In this document: piece by piece, positions 1 to 7,572 of the stretch
How the letters are laid out: each line of letters begins with the position of its first letter
Numbering within the stretch: the stretch's first letter is position 1
Source: Pinisolibacter aquiterrae
GTDB taxonomy: Bacteria > Pseudomonadota > Alphaproteobacteria > Rhizobiales > Ancalomicrobiaceae
Assembly (NCBI RefSeq): GCF_019160155.1
Contig: NZ_JAFNIH010000018.1
Coordinates: 186,001-250,000, forward strand
Length of the DNA: 64,000 nucleotides
Direction of reading: 5' to 3'
Notes under the pieces: model-generated
The model's database searches: none
Seen by the model: only the letters and a program-made list of their open reading frames with translations
What the model was told of the DNA's origin: nothing
Position numbers and translations under genes: made by a program

Positions 1-360
1 CGGCGGCGGCGCGCGCGGATCCACCGGCGGCGGCTCGATGAAGGAGCGGCCGTCGCGATCCTCCACCTCGACCACCCACAGATCCGAATCGAACCGTGCC
101 TCCCGGTCGATGCGCGTGCCGACCTCGGCGGCGGGCGCGCCGGCGAGCACGGTCTCGAAGCGCCGGTCGTCGGCGTCGGCGGTGCCGACCTCGCTCTGCG
201 GCCGGGGGACGTGCAGATCGACGGTGCCGTCGAGACGGTCGACGACGACCCAGATCGCCCCGGCGGTGGCGTCGCCGCGTCGGCGCACCAACGCGGCCGC
301 GCCGGCGGCGAAGGCGCGGCGGATCAACGCCGAAACCCAGATTTCCGAGGCGACGCGCAT
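1..360 (-). CDS. DUF1491 family protein (3' end outside window)
   Basis: Translating the minus strand from the ATG at 358-360 gives an open frame of 120 codons that reaches the window edge without a stop. The N-terminus reads MRVASEIWVSALIRRAF, followed by an alternating hydrophobic/basic stretch and a GAIWVVVDRLDG segment. This is the pattern I associate with DUF1491, a small alphaproteobacterial family of about 110-120 residues with no known activity. It begins 19 bp after the stop of the peptidoglycan-binding gene and is probably the third gene of the same minus-strand cluster. A purine-rich AAGGG lies about 12 bases upstream of the start. No signal peptide or membrane segment is visible. 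The function is unknown. Confidence 0.75.
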   Translation of the reverse strand, partial: MRVASEIWVSALIRRAFAAGAAALVRRRGDATAGAIWVVVDRLDGTVDLHVPRPQSEVGTADADDRRFETVLAGAPAAEVGTRIDREARFDSDLWVVEVEDRDGRSFIEPPPVDPRAPPP

Positions 361-379
361 GGGCGGATCCCTTCGCCGA

Positions 380-1420
380 TCAGCGCCGATGGCCCGCGAC
401 GGCGAGGGCCAGACCCGAGACCAGCCGTTCGCTCGGGCGTCCGGTGGCCGGCCAACCGTTGTCGGCCTCGAAGCGGCGGGCGGCGGAGGCGGAACGGTCG
501 TCCCAACGGCCGTCGGCCTTGAGCGGGCCGTAGCCGGCGGCGATCAGGTTGCGCTGGATCTTCTGGAGGCGCGCCTCGCCGCCGGGCGCGAGCGGCTCGC
601 GGGCGGCGCGGCGGATCGATCCGGTGAAGACCGGCGCCTCGATCTCGGCCTCGACCGTCGGCAACGTGCCATAGGCCTCCGGCGAGACCGGATGGGCGAC
701 GGCGTCGGCGGTGGCGATGCGCATCGAGGGCGTGTCGGAGGCAAAGGCGACCGGCTCGACCGGAAGGCCGCTGCCGGGCTGCGGCTGCGGCGCGGCTTCC
801 ACCCGGCGGCCGGGGGGCGGCGTCGAGGCGGTGGTGGCGGCGTCGCCGGGATGGAGGGCGCGGGCGGCGGCGAGCAGCAGGTCGCTCGGCTCGCCGGTCT
901 GGGGCGCGCCGAGGCGCCGCTCGAAGGCGCGGATGGCCTCGGCGGTGGCAGGACCGAGGACGCCGTCGATCGGACCGGCATAGAGGCCGTGATCGCGCAG
1001 CGCCACCTGGAGATCGCGCAGGGCGCCCGGCTGTTCGACCGCCGTCATCGGCCGCGGTCGCGGCAGGACGGCGGGCGGCGTCTGGGCCGGGGCGGCGGCG
1101 GCCGGCGTCGCTTGCGCGGGCTGGGCGACGGGGGCGAGCGGCGCCGGCTGCGGCAGCGGGATCGCATTCGAGCCGGTGGTGGCCGGACCGTCGACGAGCC
1201 GGGTCTGGAACCAGGGATGGGGGTGGCGCTTCGGCTGATTGCCGAGGGCATTGCCGGCGATGACGCCGATCATCACCACCGAGAGGAAGATGCCGCCGGT
1301 GGTGACGGGGTGGCGCAGCGCGGCCTCGGCGACGCGGATGGGCAGGCTGCCGGCGGGGGTGCCGCGACCGGCGGGCTGGTCGTCCCAAGTGCGGGCGGTG
1401 GGGCGGGCGGATCTCGTCAT
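380..1420 (-). CDS. Membrane-anchored peptidoglycan-binding domain protein
   Basis: The 346-residue protein has a short cytoplasmic N-terminus and one membrane helix at about residues 40-58 (TTGGIFLSVVMIGVIAGNAL). A Pro/Ala-rich linker follows. Around residues 130-170 there is a peptidoglycan_binding_1-like repeat (LQVALRDHGLYAGPIDGVLG, then AIRAFERRLG). A second, weaker copy lies near the C-terminus (IQRNLIAAGYGPLKADGRWD). These repeats normally bind the cell wall and carry no catalytic residues, so the protein is probably an inner-membrane protein facing the periplasmic wall. The start codon lies one base after the stop of the upstream histidine-kinase gene, so the two are almost certainly co-transcribed. 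The kinase might respond to envelope state, but that is inference. Confidence 0.8.
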   Translation of the reverse strand: MTRSARPTARTWDDQPAGRGTPAGSLPIRVAEAALRHPVTTGGIFLSVVMIGVIAGNALGNQPKRHPHPWFQTRLVDGPATTGSNAIPLPQPAPLAPVAQPAQATPAAAAPAQTPPAVLPRPRPMTAVEQPGALRDLQVALRDHGLYAGPIDGVLGPATAEAIRAFERRLGAPQTGEPSDLLLAAARALHPGDAATTASTPPPGRRVEAAPQPQPGSGLPVEPVAFASDTPSMRIATADAVAHPVSPEAYGTLPTVEAEIEAPVFTGSIRRAAREPLAPGGEARLQKIQRNLIAAGYGPLKADGRWDDRSASAARRFEADNGWPATGRPSERLVSGLALAVAGHRR

Positions 1421-1421
1421 G

Positions 1422-3242
1422 TCAGGCGCGTTTCTGCTCGAGGGGGCGCGATTCGGCGGCGACCGGGGTGATCAGATCGACCACGCGCGGAGACACGACG
1501 GGGACGCTCGCCTCGCTCGGATCGAGCGGCAGGCGGATGGTCACGCAGGTGCCCTCGCCGAGCCGGCTCTCGATCTTCATGGTGCCGCCGTGCAACTGGG
1601 TCAGTCCCTTGACCACCGACAGGCCGAGCCCGGTGCCCTCGTGGCGGCGGTCGTAGCCGGAATCGGCCTGGACGAAGGGGGTGCCGAGGCGGCGGATGTC
1701 CTTCTCGGAGATGCCGATGCCGGTGTCGCGCACGAAGATCGCGACGTGGTCGCCGTCGACACGGGCGCCGAGCGTGACGGTTCCCGCGCGGTCGGTGAAC
1801 TTCACCGCATTCGAGAGGAGATTGATCAGGATCTGCTTGCAGGCGCGGCGGTCGGCGCTCAGTTCCGGCAGGTTCTCGGGCACCTGCAGGGTGAGGCGCA
1901 GACCACGCTCCTCCGCCTGCAGCGACATGAGCTGACACACGCCCTCGAGCAGCGGGCCGAGATCGAAGGGTTCGGCGACGACGTCGAAGGTGCCGGTCTC
2001 GATCTTCGACATGTCGAGGATGTCGTTGACCACCTGGAGCAGGTGATTGCCCGAATCGTGGATCAGATCGACGTATTCGCGCTGACGCGGATCGCCGAGC
2101 GGTCCGAAGATCTCGGCGCTCAACATCTCGGAGAAGCCGATGATGGCGTTGAGCGGGGTGCGCAGCTCGTGGCTGACGTTGGCGAGGAACCGGGTCTTGG
2201 CCTGGCTCGCCTCCTCCGCCGTCTCGCGGGCGCGCAGGAGTTCCTCCTCCTGGGCCTTGCGATCGGTGATGTCGCGGGTGACGGCGACGACCTTGGCGGA
2301 GCCGATCAGCGGATCGCGGGCGTCGAGCGGGCGGCAGCGCAGCTCGAGCCAGACCCAGCGGTGACGGCCGTTCTCGTCGTCGATCCGGGCGCGGAATTCG
2401 ACTTCGGCGGCGCGGCCACGGGTGGCGGCCTCCGAAAGGGCGGTGAGATAGGCCGGGCGATCGCCGACATGGATCATCCGGAAGAGACCGTCGCCGCGCA
2501 GGCTGTTGGGCGCGACCCCGAGCACCCGCTCGACGGCCGGCGTCACGAAGACGATGTCGCCATCGGCGCCGTGGCCGGTGACGATGTCGGAAATGTTCTC
2601 CGCGACGAGGCGGAAGTGATGGGCGCGCCGCCGGGCGACCTCGTCGCCGGCGCGGGAGACGATCTCCATGCGCAGCGCCAGACCGCCGGCGTAGATGATC
2701 GCGAGACCGGGGATGAGCACCTCGAGGGCGCGGGCGCCGCCGCCGACCGGAGTCGGCAGGGCGCCGGCGAAATCGATGCCGGCCACGCCCGCGAAGGCGA
2801 TCAGCGCGAAGGCGAAGGCGATGCGGGTGACGTCGCGGCGGCCGGACAGGGCCGCCTCCATCGGCACGACGCCGAGGGCGAAGAGCGCGTAGGAGGCGAT
2901 GCCGCCGGTGAAGAGCGCGATCCAGGCGAGGACCAGCGCCGACACCGCCGCCGAGGCGACGTGGGCGCGGCGCAGCTCGCCGCCGTGCGCGACCCAGAGC
3001 GCGATCGGCGCCGGGGCGACGAGACCGATCAGCGCCACCGATTCGACCAGTCCGGTCGGCCCGGCCAGCACCAGCCACACCGGCAACAGGCCGAGCGCGG
3101 CGAGACCGGCGAAGAGATTGGCGGCGATGAAGGCTCTGTGACGGCGCCATTCGAGGCCGTCGCCGGCGACGCGCTGGGGCACGAGCCCATCGACGAAGCG
3201 CTCCAGATGCGCGAAGGGGCCTTGATGACGATACTCGGTCAC
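1422..3242 (-). CDS. Membrane PAS-domain sensor histidine kinase
   Basis: The 606-residue protein has about six hydrophobic segments in its first 195 residues. A PAS/PAC module follows at about 208-330, ending in the linker [11 protein letters not shown]. The dimerisation/phosphoacceptor motif is [14 protein letters not shown] with His358, and an HATPase_c domain carries [11 protein letters not shown] and [12 protein letters not shown]. The layout resembles PleC/DivJ-type alphaproteobacterial kinases, but the input domain is different and no partner response regulator is adjacent. It is the first gene of a minus-strand cluster with the peptidoglycan-binding protein. A TTAA-N7-TTGA element lies 73 bp upstream. 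The kinase assignment is firm; the signal and partner are unknown. Confidence 0.92.
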   Translation of the reverse strand: MTEYRHQGPFAHLERFVDGLVPQRVAGDGLEWRRHRAFIAANLFAGLAALGLLPVWLVLAGPTGLVESVALIGLVAPAPIALWVAHGGELRRAHVASAAVSALVLAWIALFTGGIASYALFALGVVPMEAALSGRRDVTRIAFAFALIAFAGVAGIDFAGALPTPVGGGARALEVLIPGLAIIYAGGLALRMEIVSRAGDEVARRRAHHFRLVAENISDIVTGHGADGDIVFVTPAVERVLGVAPNSLRGDGLFRMIHVGDRPAYLTALSEAATRGRAAEVEFRARIDDENGRHRWVWLELRCRPLDARDPLIGSAKVVAVTRDITDRKAQEEELLRARETAEEASQAKTRFLANVSHELRTPLNAIIGFSEMLSAEIFGPLGDPRQREYVDLIHDSGNHLLQVVNDILDMSKIETGTFDVVAEPFDLGPLLEGVCQLMSLQAEERGLRLTLQVPENLPELSADRRACKQILINLLSNAVKFTDRAGTVTLGARVDGDHVAIFVRDTGIGISEKDIRRLGTPFVQADSGYDRRHEGTGLGLSVVKGLTQLHGGTMKIESRLGEGTCVTIRLPLDPSEASVPVVSPRVVDLITPVAAESRPLEQKRA

Positions 3243-3574
3243 TCGATCAACTCACCACTGAAGTGGGCCGGCCCTCCGACGGAGCGTCGACGGGGGCATG
3301 ATGGCATCGCCGACTTAACAGCCTGTTGAGGGCCGGGGGATCGCGCGCCGAGGCGATCGCGCCAGAGCGGAAGAACGGCCGGAGCGAACCGAATAATCGT
3401 CCGACCCCACGACCAATCGTCGTCATGGTGAACGGCGAGCTAACGAAACCACCCGCTTTTTCGCTCAAATTCGAGGTTTCGGCTGAACCCGACCTTCAAT
3501 CGTCTCCGCTAGGGTGATCCTCGAAGCGACGTCCGGGTCTTCCCCCGCGTCGCCGGTCTCCGGGGAGGCAACTC
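3243..3574. promoter_or_regulatory. Divergent intergenic region with a CtrA-like half-site pair
   Basis: No gene is visible in these 332 bases, which lie between the divergently transcribed kinase and DUF5330 genes. At 3315-3329 there is TTAA, seven bases, then TTGA. This is one mismatch from the CtrA consensus TTAA-N7-TTAA of alphaproteobacteria. It sits 73 bp upstream of the kinase start. One site with a mismatch is weak evidence, and a chance match cannot be excluded. Confidence 0.3.
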
Positions 3575-4009
3575 ATGTTCTTTCTTCTTCGCGCCGCCTT
3601 CTGGCTCTCCTTGGTGGTGCTGCTGATTCCGGCCGATCCGTCGGAGACGGCGCGGCCGGGCGCCGCGCGCTCGGTCTCGACCTTCGAGGCGATCGGCGCG
3701 GCGCAGTCGACCTTCGAGGATCTGCGCGGCTTCTGCTCGCGCAATCCGAACGCCTGTGAGACCGGCAAGACCGCGCTCGACGGCTTCGGCGCCAAGGCGC
3801 GTACCGGCGCGCGCTGGGTCTACGAGCAGCTCGACGGCCGCGAACGCGACACCACCGGCTCGACCCCGAGCGAGGCCGCCGCCGCTCCGGCCGCCGCCGC
3901 GCCCGCTCATGCCGCCGCGACGCCGGCCCACGGCGCGCCGGCCGCCGCGCTGCCGGTTCCCCTGCGCGCCTCGATCGTGCCGATGCCGGCGCCGCGCCCG
4001 CTCTCCTGA
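3575..4009 (+). CDS. DUF5330-like small secreted or anchored protein
   Basis: This 144-residue protein starts with MFFLLRAAFWLSLVVLLIP, a hydrophobic leader that is either an uncleaved anchor or a signal peptide. A conserved-looking block with two cysteines follows (FCSRNPNACETGKTAL, about residues 50-66). The rest is Ala/Pro-rich low complexity. The arrangement (leader, AAQSTFEDLRGFC block, Pro/Ala tail) matches the Rhizobiales family DUF5330, which has no assigned function. The two cysteines could form a disulfide if the protein is exported. An AGG-type ribosome site (GGGGAGG) precedes the ATG. A hairpin follows the stop by about 30 bp. Confidence 0.7.
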   Translation: MFFLLRAAFWLSLVVLLIPADPSETARPGAARSVSTFEAIGAAQSTFEDLRGFCSRNPNACETGKTALDGFGAKARTGARWVYEQLDGRERDTTGSTPSEAAAAPAAAAPAHAAATPAHGAPAAALPVPLRASIVPMPAPRPLS

Positions 4010-4042
4010 GCCGCCCCTCGCCTTCCCCGCACGCCCTCTGCC

Positions 4043-4068
4043 CCCCGTCGGATCCTCGTCCGGCGGGG
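4043..4068 (+). terminator. Rho-independent-like terminator after DUF5330 gene
   Basis: A 10-bp stem (CCCCGTCGGA pairing with TCCGGCGGGG, one G-T wobble) has a 6-base loop and is followed by TCTTCGTTT. It lies 34 bp past the DUF5330 stop and before sufE. Confidence 0.6.
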
Positions 4069-4143
4069 TCTTCGTTTCGATCGACGGTTTTCGAAGGGCC
4101 GCGCGGTCGTTATAGAGGAGCGAGCGAAGGGGAGGCTCGAGCC

Positions 4144-4572
4144 TTGGCGAGCATCGACGACATTCTGGCGGATTTCGACGTCATCGACGACTGGGAAGAG
4201 CGCTATCGCTACGTGATCGAACTGGGCAAGGCGCTGCCGCCGCTCGACGAGGCCGATCGGACCGACGCCAACAAGGTGCGCGGCTGCGCCTCGCAGGTGT
4301 GGCTGGCGACGCGCGTCGAGACCGATCCGGACGGCGTCCCGCGCCTCACCTTCAGCGGCGATTCGGATGCCCATATCGTCAAGGGACTGGTCGCGGTGAT
4401 GCTGGCGATCTACTCCGGCCGCACGCCCGACGAGATCCTCGCCCTCGATCCGGAGCCGATCTTCACCGCCATCTCGCTGCGCGACCACATCACCCCGCAA
4501 CGGGCGAACGGGGTCAACGCGATGATCGAGCGGATCCGCGCCGACGCCCGCGCGGCCGGCGCGGGCGCCTGA
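4144..4572 (+). CDS. sufE: SufE family sulfur acceptor
   Basis: SufE accepts persulfide sulfur from the cysteine desulfurase SufS and passes it to the SufBCD scaffold during Fe-S cluster assembly in the cytoplasm. The 142-residue protein has the family hallmarks: DDWEERYRYVIELG near the N-terminus and the active cysteine in NKVRGCASQVW at about residue 50. The helical core segment KGLVAVMLAIYSG and LRDHITPQRANG follow. Length is normal for SufE. It starts with TTG, preceded by a GGAGG ribosome site about 10 bases upstream. No other suf genes are in the window, which is common for this gene in alphaproteobacteria. It ends 16 bp from the convergent DUF6456 gene. Confidence 0.93.
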   Translation: MASIDDILADFDVIDDWEERYRYVIELGKALPPLDEADRTDANKVRGCASQVWLATRVETDPDGVPRLTFSGDSDAHIVKGLVAVMLAIYSGRTPDEILALDPEPIFTAISLRDHITPQRANGVNAMIERIRADARAAGAGA

Positions 4573-4588
4573 TCTCGTCGATCGACGC

Positions 4589-5422
4589 TCAGTCGGGCGT
4601 CGCGCGCGAGGCGGACGGGCGATGGTCGCCGCTGCCCCAGGCGCGCAGGCGACCGGATCGATCGGCGCCACGGGCCTCGTCGCCGAGGCCGTAGTGATCG
4701 GCGAGGCGGCCGAGGGCGATGTCGAGCACCACCTTGGCGGACCGGACCGGCCAGCGGCGATCGCTCTCCACCTCCTCCAGGCCCTTCAGAAAGCAACAGA
4801 CGTCGAGCAGGACCCCGGCGAGATCGGCACCGGCGGCGTCGAGCGCGCGGTGGACGCGTTCGCGCGCCGCCAGCGCCCGGTCGGTCAGATCGGCGAGACC
4901 ACCGGCCCCCGCGTTTCCGGCCTGAACCCGGCCGCTCGACCAGTTCGAGGTCATCGTCGGCATCATCCGGGCGAGGGTGAAATCGGCGCGCAACCGCTCG
5001 CCGGCGGCGACACGGGCGGGCGACAGATAGGCTCGGCCGGAGCGATCGCGGCGGCGCGCGAGCCAGGCGAGCGGGCTCTCGGCGCGATCGACGACGATCG
5101 GATCGCCGCCGGAGACGGGGGCGACGTCGCCGTGCTGGAGGCGAAAACCGTCGACTTCGCCGAGGCGCCGTCCGCGCCGTGCCCGCGCCCGGCCCGCCGC
5201 GGTGAGGACGACCCGATCGGCGGGGTCGCCGTCGAGACGGATCAGCCCCTCGGCGATCAGGTCCGCCATCTGGTCCGGCTCGAACCGCATGCGGCGCAGG
5301 CCGTTCGGGCCGGTGAGGCGGATCGTGGCGCCGTCGCCCCCCTCGAGGTGGCCCTCGGAGGTCTCCAACAGGTCCAACAGGCGCGCGACGCGGCGCCCGG
5401 ATCGGGTTTCGGACGTGGTCAT
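4589..5422 (-). CDS. DUF6456 domain protein (probable transcriptional regulator)
   Basis: The protein (277 residues) has an N-terminal segment that looks like a winged-helix region (MADLIAEGLIRLDGDPADRVVLTAAG). Its C-terminal half carries the recognisable DUF6456 signature: SPLAWLARRRDRSG, then AAGERLRADFTLARMMP and TSNWSS. This family is restricted to alphaproteobacteria, and some members act as LdtR-like regulators. The start was set at the ATG at 5420-5422 because it overlaps the upstream gene by four bases (ATGA), which indicates translational coupling. Upstream extension is open but reads as low-complexity antisense. The regulatory role is inferred; no targets are visible. Confidence 0.75.
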   Translation of the reverse strand: MTTSETRSGRRVARLLDLLETSEGHLEGGDGATIRLTGPNGLRRMRFEPDQMADLIAEGLIRLDGDPADRVVLTAAGRARARRGRRLGEVDGFRLQHGDVAPVSGGDPIVVDRAESPLAWLARRRDRSGRAYLSPARVAAGERLRADFTLARMMPTMTSNWSSGRVQAGNAGAGGLADLTDRALAARERVHRALDAAGADLAGVLLDVCCFLKGLEEVESDRRWPVRSAKVVLDIALGRLADHYGLGDEARGADRSGRLRAWGSGDHRPSASRATPD

Positions 5423-5865
5423 GCCTGGCCCTCCAGACTGGCGACGAAGTCGTGCCAGAGGTCGGCGGAGGCCTCGATGGCGCTGATCACCCGATCGATG
5501 TGGGGGTCGTCGCGTTCCTCCTCCACCACCCGGCAGGCATGGGCGACGGTGGTGCGGTCGCGGCCGAAGCGGCGGCCGACCTCGCTCAGAGAGAAGCGGA
5601 ACCAGACGTGGGCGACGTACATCGCCACCTGACGCGCGAAGGCGACCGGCGCATGGCCGCGGGTGACGCCGCGCAGATCCGGGACCGTCACGCCGAAGGC
5701 GCGCGCCACCAGCGCCTCGAGGAGCCGGCAGCTTTCGGCGCGGCGATCGACGTCGGTGCGCGGGGCGAGCGGCCGGCGGTTGCGTCTCCGCTCGCCGGGA
5801 AGCCGGCTGCGACATGGTCGTGAGACCGACACGGATCCGCGTCGATCGATCGAAGTGGGCTGCAT
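5419..5865 (-). CDS. DnaA domain-IV-like helix-turn-helix protein
   Basis: The 148-residue protein has a basic, disordered-looking first 45 residues. The domain that follows closely resembles domain IV of the replication initiator DnaA, including FARQVAMYVAHVWFRFSLSE and the DNA-contact motif FGRDRTTVAHACR. In DnaA this motif reads the DnaA box. No AAA+ ATPase domain is present, so the protein is not an initiator. Proteins of this kind are a common Rhizobiales family annotated only as helix-turn-helix. It overlaps the downstream DUF6456 gene by four bases, so the two are produced together. It could recognise DnaA-box-like sites, but that is inference. Confidence 0.8.
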   Translation of the reverse strand: MQPTSIDRRGSVSVSRPCRSRLPGERRRNRRPLAPRTDVDRRAESCRLLEALVARAFGVTVPDLRGVTRGHAPVAFARQVAMYVAHVWFRFSLSEVGRRFGRDRTTVAHACRVVEEERDDPHIDRVISAIEASADLWHDFVASLEGQA

Positions 5866-6054
5866 GACGATCCCCCCGTCGCGAGAGATATAGGAATAAA
5901 TACCTCTCGATTATCGGCGGCGCGGAGGGGGTGGGGATAACTGAAGATATATATGGTGAATTTCACCAATTTCTCGTTGCGGTGAGATCGGGTCGAGTTG
6001 TCCTCGGTGGGGTCGCATGGGGCGACACTCCTCCTCGAACACGAGGAGACCACC

Positions 6055-6462
6055 ATGACCCGTCCCACGACCGATGTTTCCGACCGCCCAACGTCCCTCG
6101 ACGAGCCGCCCGTGTGGCGCGCGGGCGAGCGCGAGCGGATCCTGCCGCGCCTCGTCCCGGTCACGCCGGGCGAACTCGCCGATCGCTCGCGCGAGGGACG
6201 CGCCCGGATCCTCGACCGGGTGGTTCGCGCGCTCGGCTCGGAGCGGCGGCGCGGCCGGGCGCGGCACTGGAGCTACAGTCTCGACCGGCACGTCGGGCTG
6301 ATCCGGGCGTTGGCGGCGGAGGCCGATCTGTGGCGGCGCGAGAGCGGCTCGCCGTGGTGGCCGGGGCGCGCCGGAGGGCGGCCGCGCCCGTCGCGGAGCG
6401 CGGCGGCGGAGAGGCGTGCGCCGGCACGCCTGCCCGAAGACGCGAAACGCCGCGGATCGTGA
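6055..6462 (+). CDS. Conserved hypothetical protein, Arg-rich
   Basis: This 135-residue soluble, strongly basic protein has no recognised domain. The most structured part is about residues 35-85 (PVTPGELADRSREGRARIL, then RARHWSYSLDRHVGLIRALA), which looks helical. The tail is Arg/Pro/Ala-rich. The ATG at 6055 was preferred over an upstream start because an ACGAGGAG ribosome site sits 7-14 bases before it. An AT-rich promoter-like stretch (5885-5975) separates it from the divergent DnaA-like gene. It converges on mucR. I have seen similar short proteins in Rhizobiales genomes, but no function can be assigned. Confidence 0.6.
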   Translation: MTRPTTDVSDRPTSLDEPPVWRAGERERILPRLVPVTPGELADRSREGRARILDRVVRALGSERRRGRARHWSYSLDRHVGLIRALAAEADLWRRESGSPWWPGRAGGRPRPSRSAAAERRAPARLPEDAKRRGS

Positions 6463-6473
6463 GATCCGCGGCG
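6448..6473. terminator. Bidirectional hairpin between convergent genes
   Basis: A perfect 11-bp stem (CGCCGCGGATC with GATCCGCGGCG) has a 4-base loop and overlaps the last codons of the upstream gene. It lies 27 bp before the end of mucR. There is no long T-run on either side, so termination strength is uncertain. Confidence 0.5.
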
Positions 6474-6499
6474 CTCGAAGGCAGTCGAGGAGAGGTCGC

Positions 6500-6919
6500 T
6501 CAGCGCGCGCCGCGACGACGCTGCTGGCCGAGGCCCATCTTCTTGGCGAGATCGGAACGCGCCTGCGCATAGTTCGGGGCGACCATCGGATAGTCGGTCG
6601 GCAGACCCCACTTCTCGCGGTACTCTTCCGGAGTCATGTTGTACTGCGTGCGCAGATGGCGCTTCAGCGACTTGAACTTCTTGCCGTCCTCGAGACAGAC
6701 GATGAAGTCCGGGTTGACCGACTTCTTGACCGGAACCGCCGGCTTCAGCGGCTCGGGCATCGGCTCCGGGGCGACGCCGGTGGAGGTGCGCTGCAGGGCA
6801 CCGTAGACCTCGGCGATCAGGCCCGACAACTCGGCCGCAGGGACCGTGTTGTTGCTCACGTAGGCCGACACGATGTCGGCGGCCAGATCGATGAGGTTGC
6901 TGTTGGCGGTATCGGTCAT
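6500..6919 (-). CDS. mucR: MucR/Ros family transcriptional regulator
   Basis: This 139-residue protein matches MucR along its whole length. The N-terminal oligomerisation region contains [19 protein letters not shown]. The C-terminal zinc-finger region contains [19 protein letters not shown], followed by [15 protein letters not shown] and [17 protein letters not shown]. MucR proteins are H-NS-like silencers that bind AT-rich promoters and control exopolysaccharide, motility and, together with CtrA/GcrA, cell-cycle genes in Rhizobiales. Only one cysteine is present in the finger, as in many rhizobial homologues. The 650-bp upstream region includes a comparatively AT-rich part (7000-7130), consistent with the known autoregulation of mucR, though no site was mapped. 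Confidence 0.95.
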   Translation of the reverse strand: MTDTANSNLIDLAADIVSAYVSNNTVPAAELSGLIAEVYGALQRTSTGVAPEPMPEPLKPAVPVKKSVNPDFIVCLEDGKKFKSLKRHLRTQYNMTPEEYREKWGLPTDYPMVAPNYAQARSDLAKKMGLGQQRRRGAR

Positions 6920-7572
6920 CTTTCACCTTCTTGCCTGAGGCGATGCCTCGGGTCGGCCGGTCGGGCCGGGATTCATCGGCGAACTCGGCTTGATGCTCCG
7001 AAACGTGGGCATCAACTCCCGTAGTCGTTGATTGAATCACGGCCCTCGTAAATCGATTTCTTCGTATAGGCAGAGTTTTCGAGAAGCACAAGATGTCGCG
7101 CCGATTTTTATTTCAGATCGGCAGTCGACCACCTGCCGACGCATGTCCGCCTTGCATGGAAGCACAGCCGAACGGGCACATGAGGCGAGCAACACGGCGA
7201 AAAATGTGAACCAGGACCACCATCGTCGATCACGTTGTGGTGTGATTCACGACGAATCGATCCGATCCGGGGCGAATTTCCTCGGTTCGTCGCGGGGTCG
7301 TCGGGTGACGCGACGTCGCGCCCGGCGAGTGCGATTGTCGTCGCGGTCGTCGCGACCTAAAGTCCCGCGTCGCGGCATCGTGCCGCGCCGGGGACGCCCC
7401 CCGTCGAACGGATGCGGCGGCAGGATCGGCCGCGCGGATCCCGAGTAACGCTCGAGATCCGTGGAGTATCGCGCCGCGCGGTCGCGATCATCCGCCACCG
7501 CCGGCGACGGGACGATGTCCCCACGCGTCGACGAACCCGCTCTCGACCTCGCATCGGATCACGAAGCCCATC
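6920..7572. other. Long non-coding stretch between mucR and ptrB
   Basis: These 653 bases contain no convincing gene. A plus-strand frame at 7032-7448 is open but Arg/Ser-rich with no ribosome site, typical of antisense or chance frames in GC-rich DNA. The part nearest mucR (7000-7130) is unusually AT-rich for this genome and probably holds the mucR promoter and autoregulatory sites. The part from 7260 to 7440 is GC-rich with repeated CGTCG-like runs. A small RNA is possible but cannot be shown. Confidence 0.5.

Noticed and set aside
1239-3329. Long plus-strand open frame opposite the PAS histidine kinase
   Set aside because: It is Gly/Ala/Arg/Asp-rich with no domain or ribosome site, and the minus strand encodes a clear kinase; GC-rich DNA creates such antisense frames.
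7032-7448. 138-codon frame between mucR and ptrB
   Set aside because: No ribosome site, an Arg/Ser-rich composition and no similarity to a known family; probably chance.
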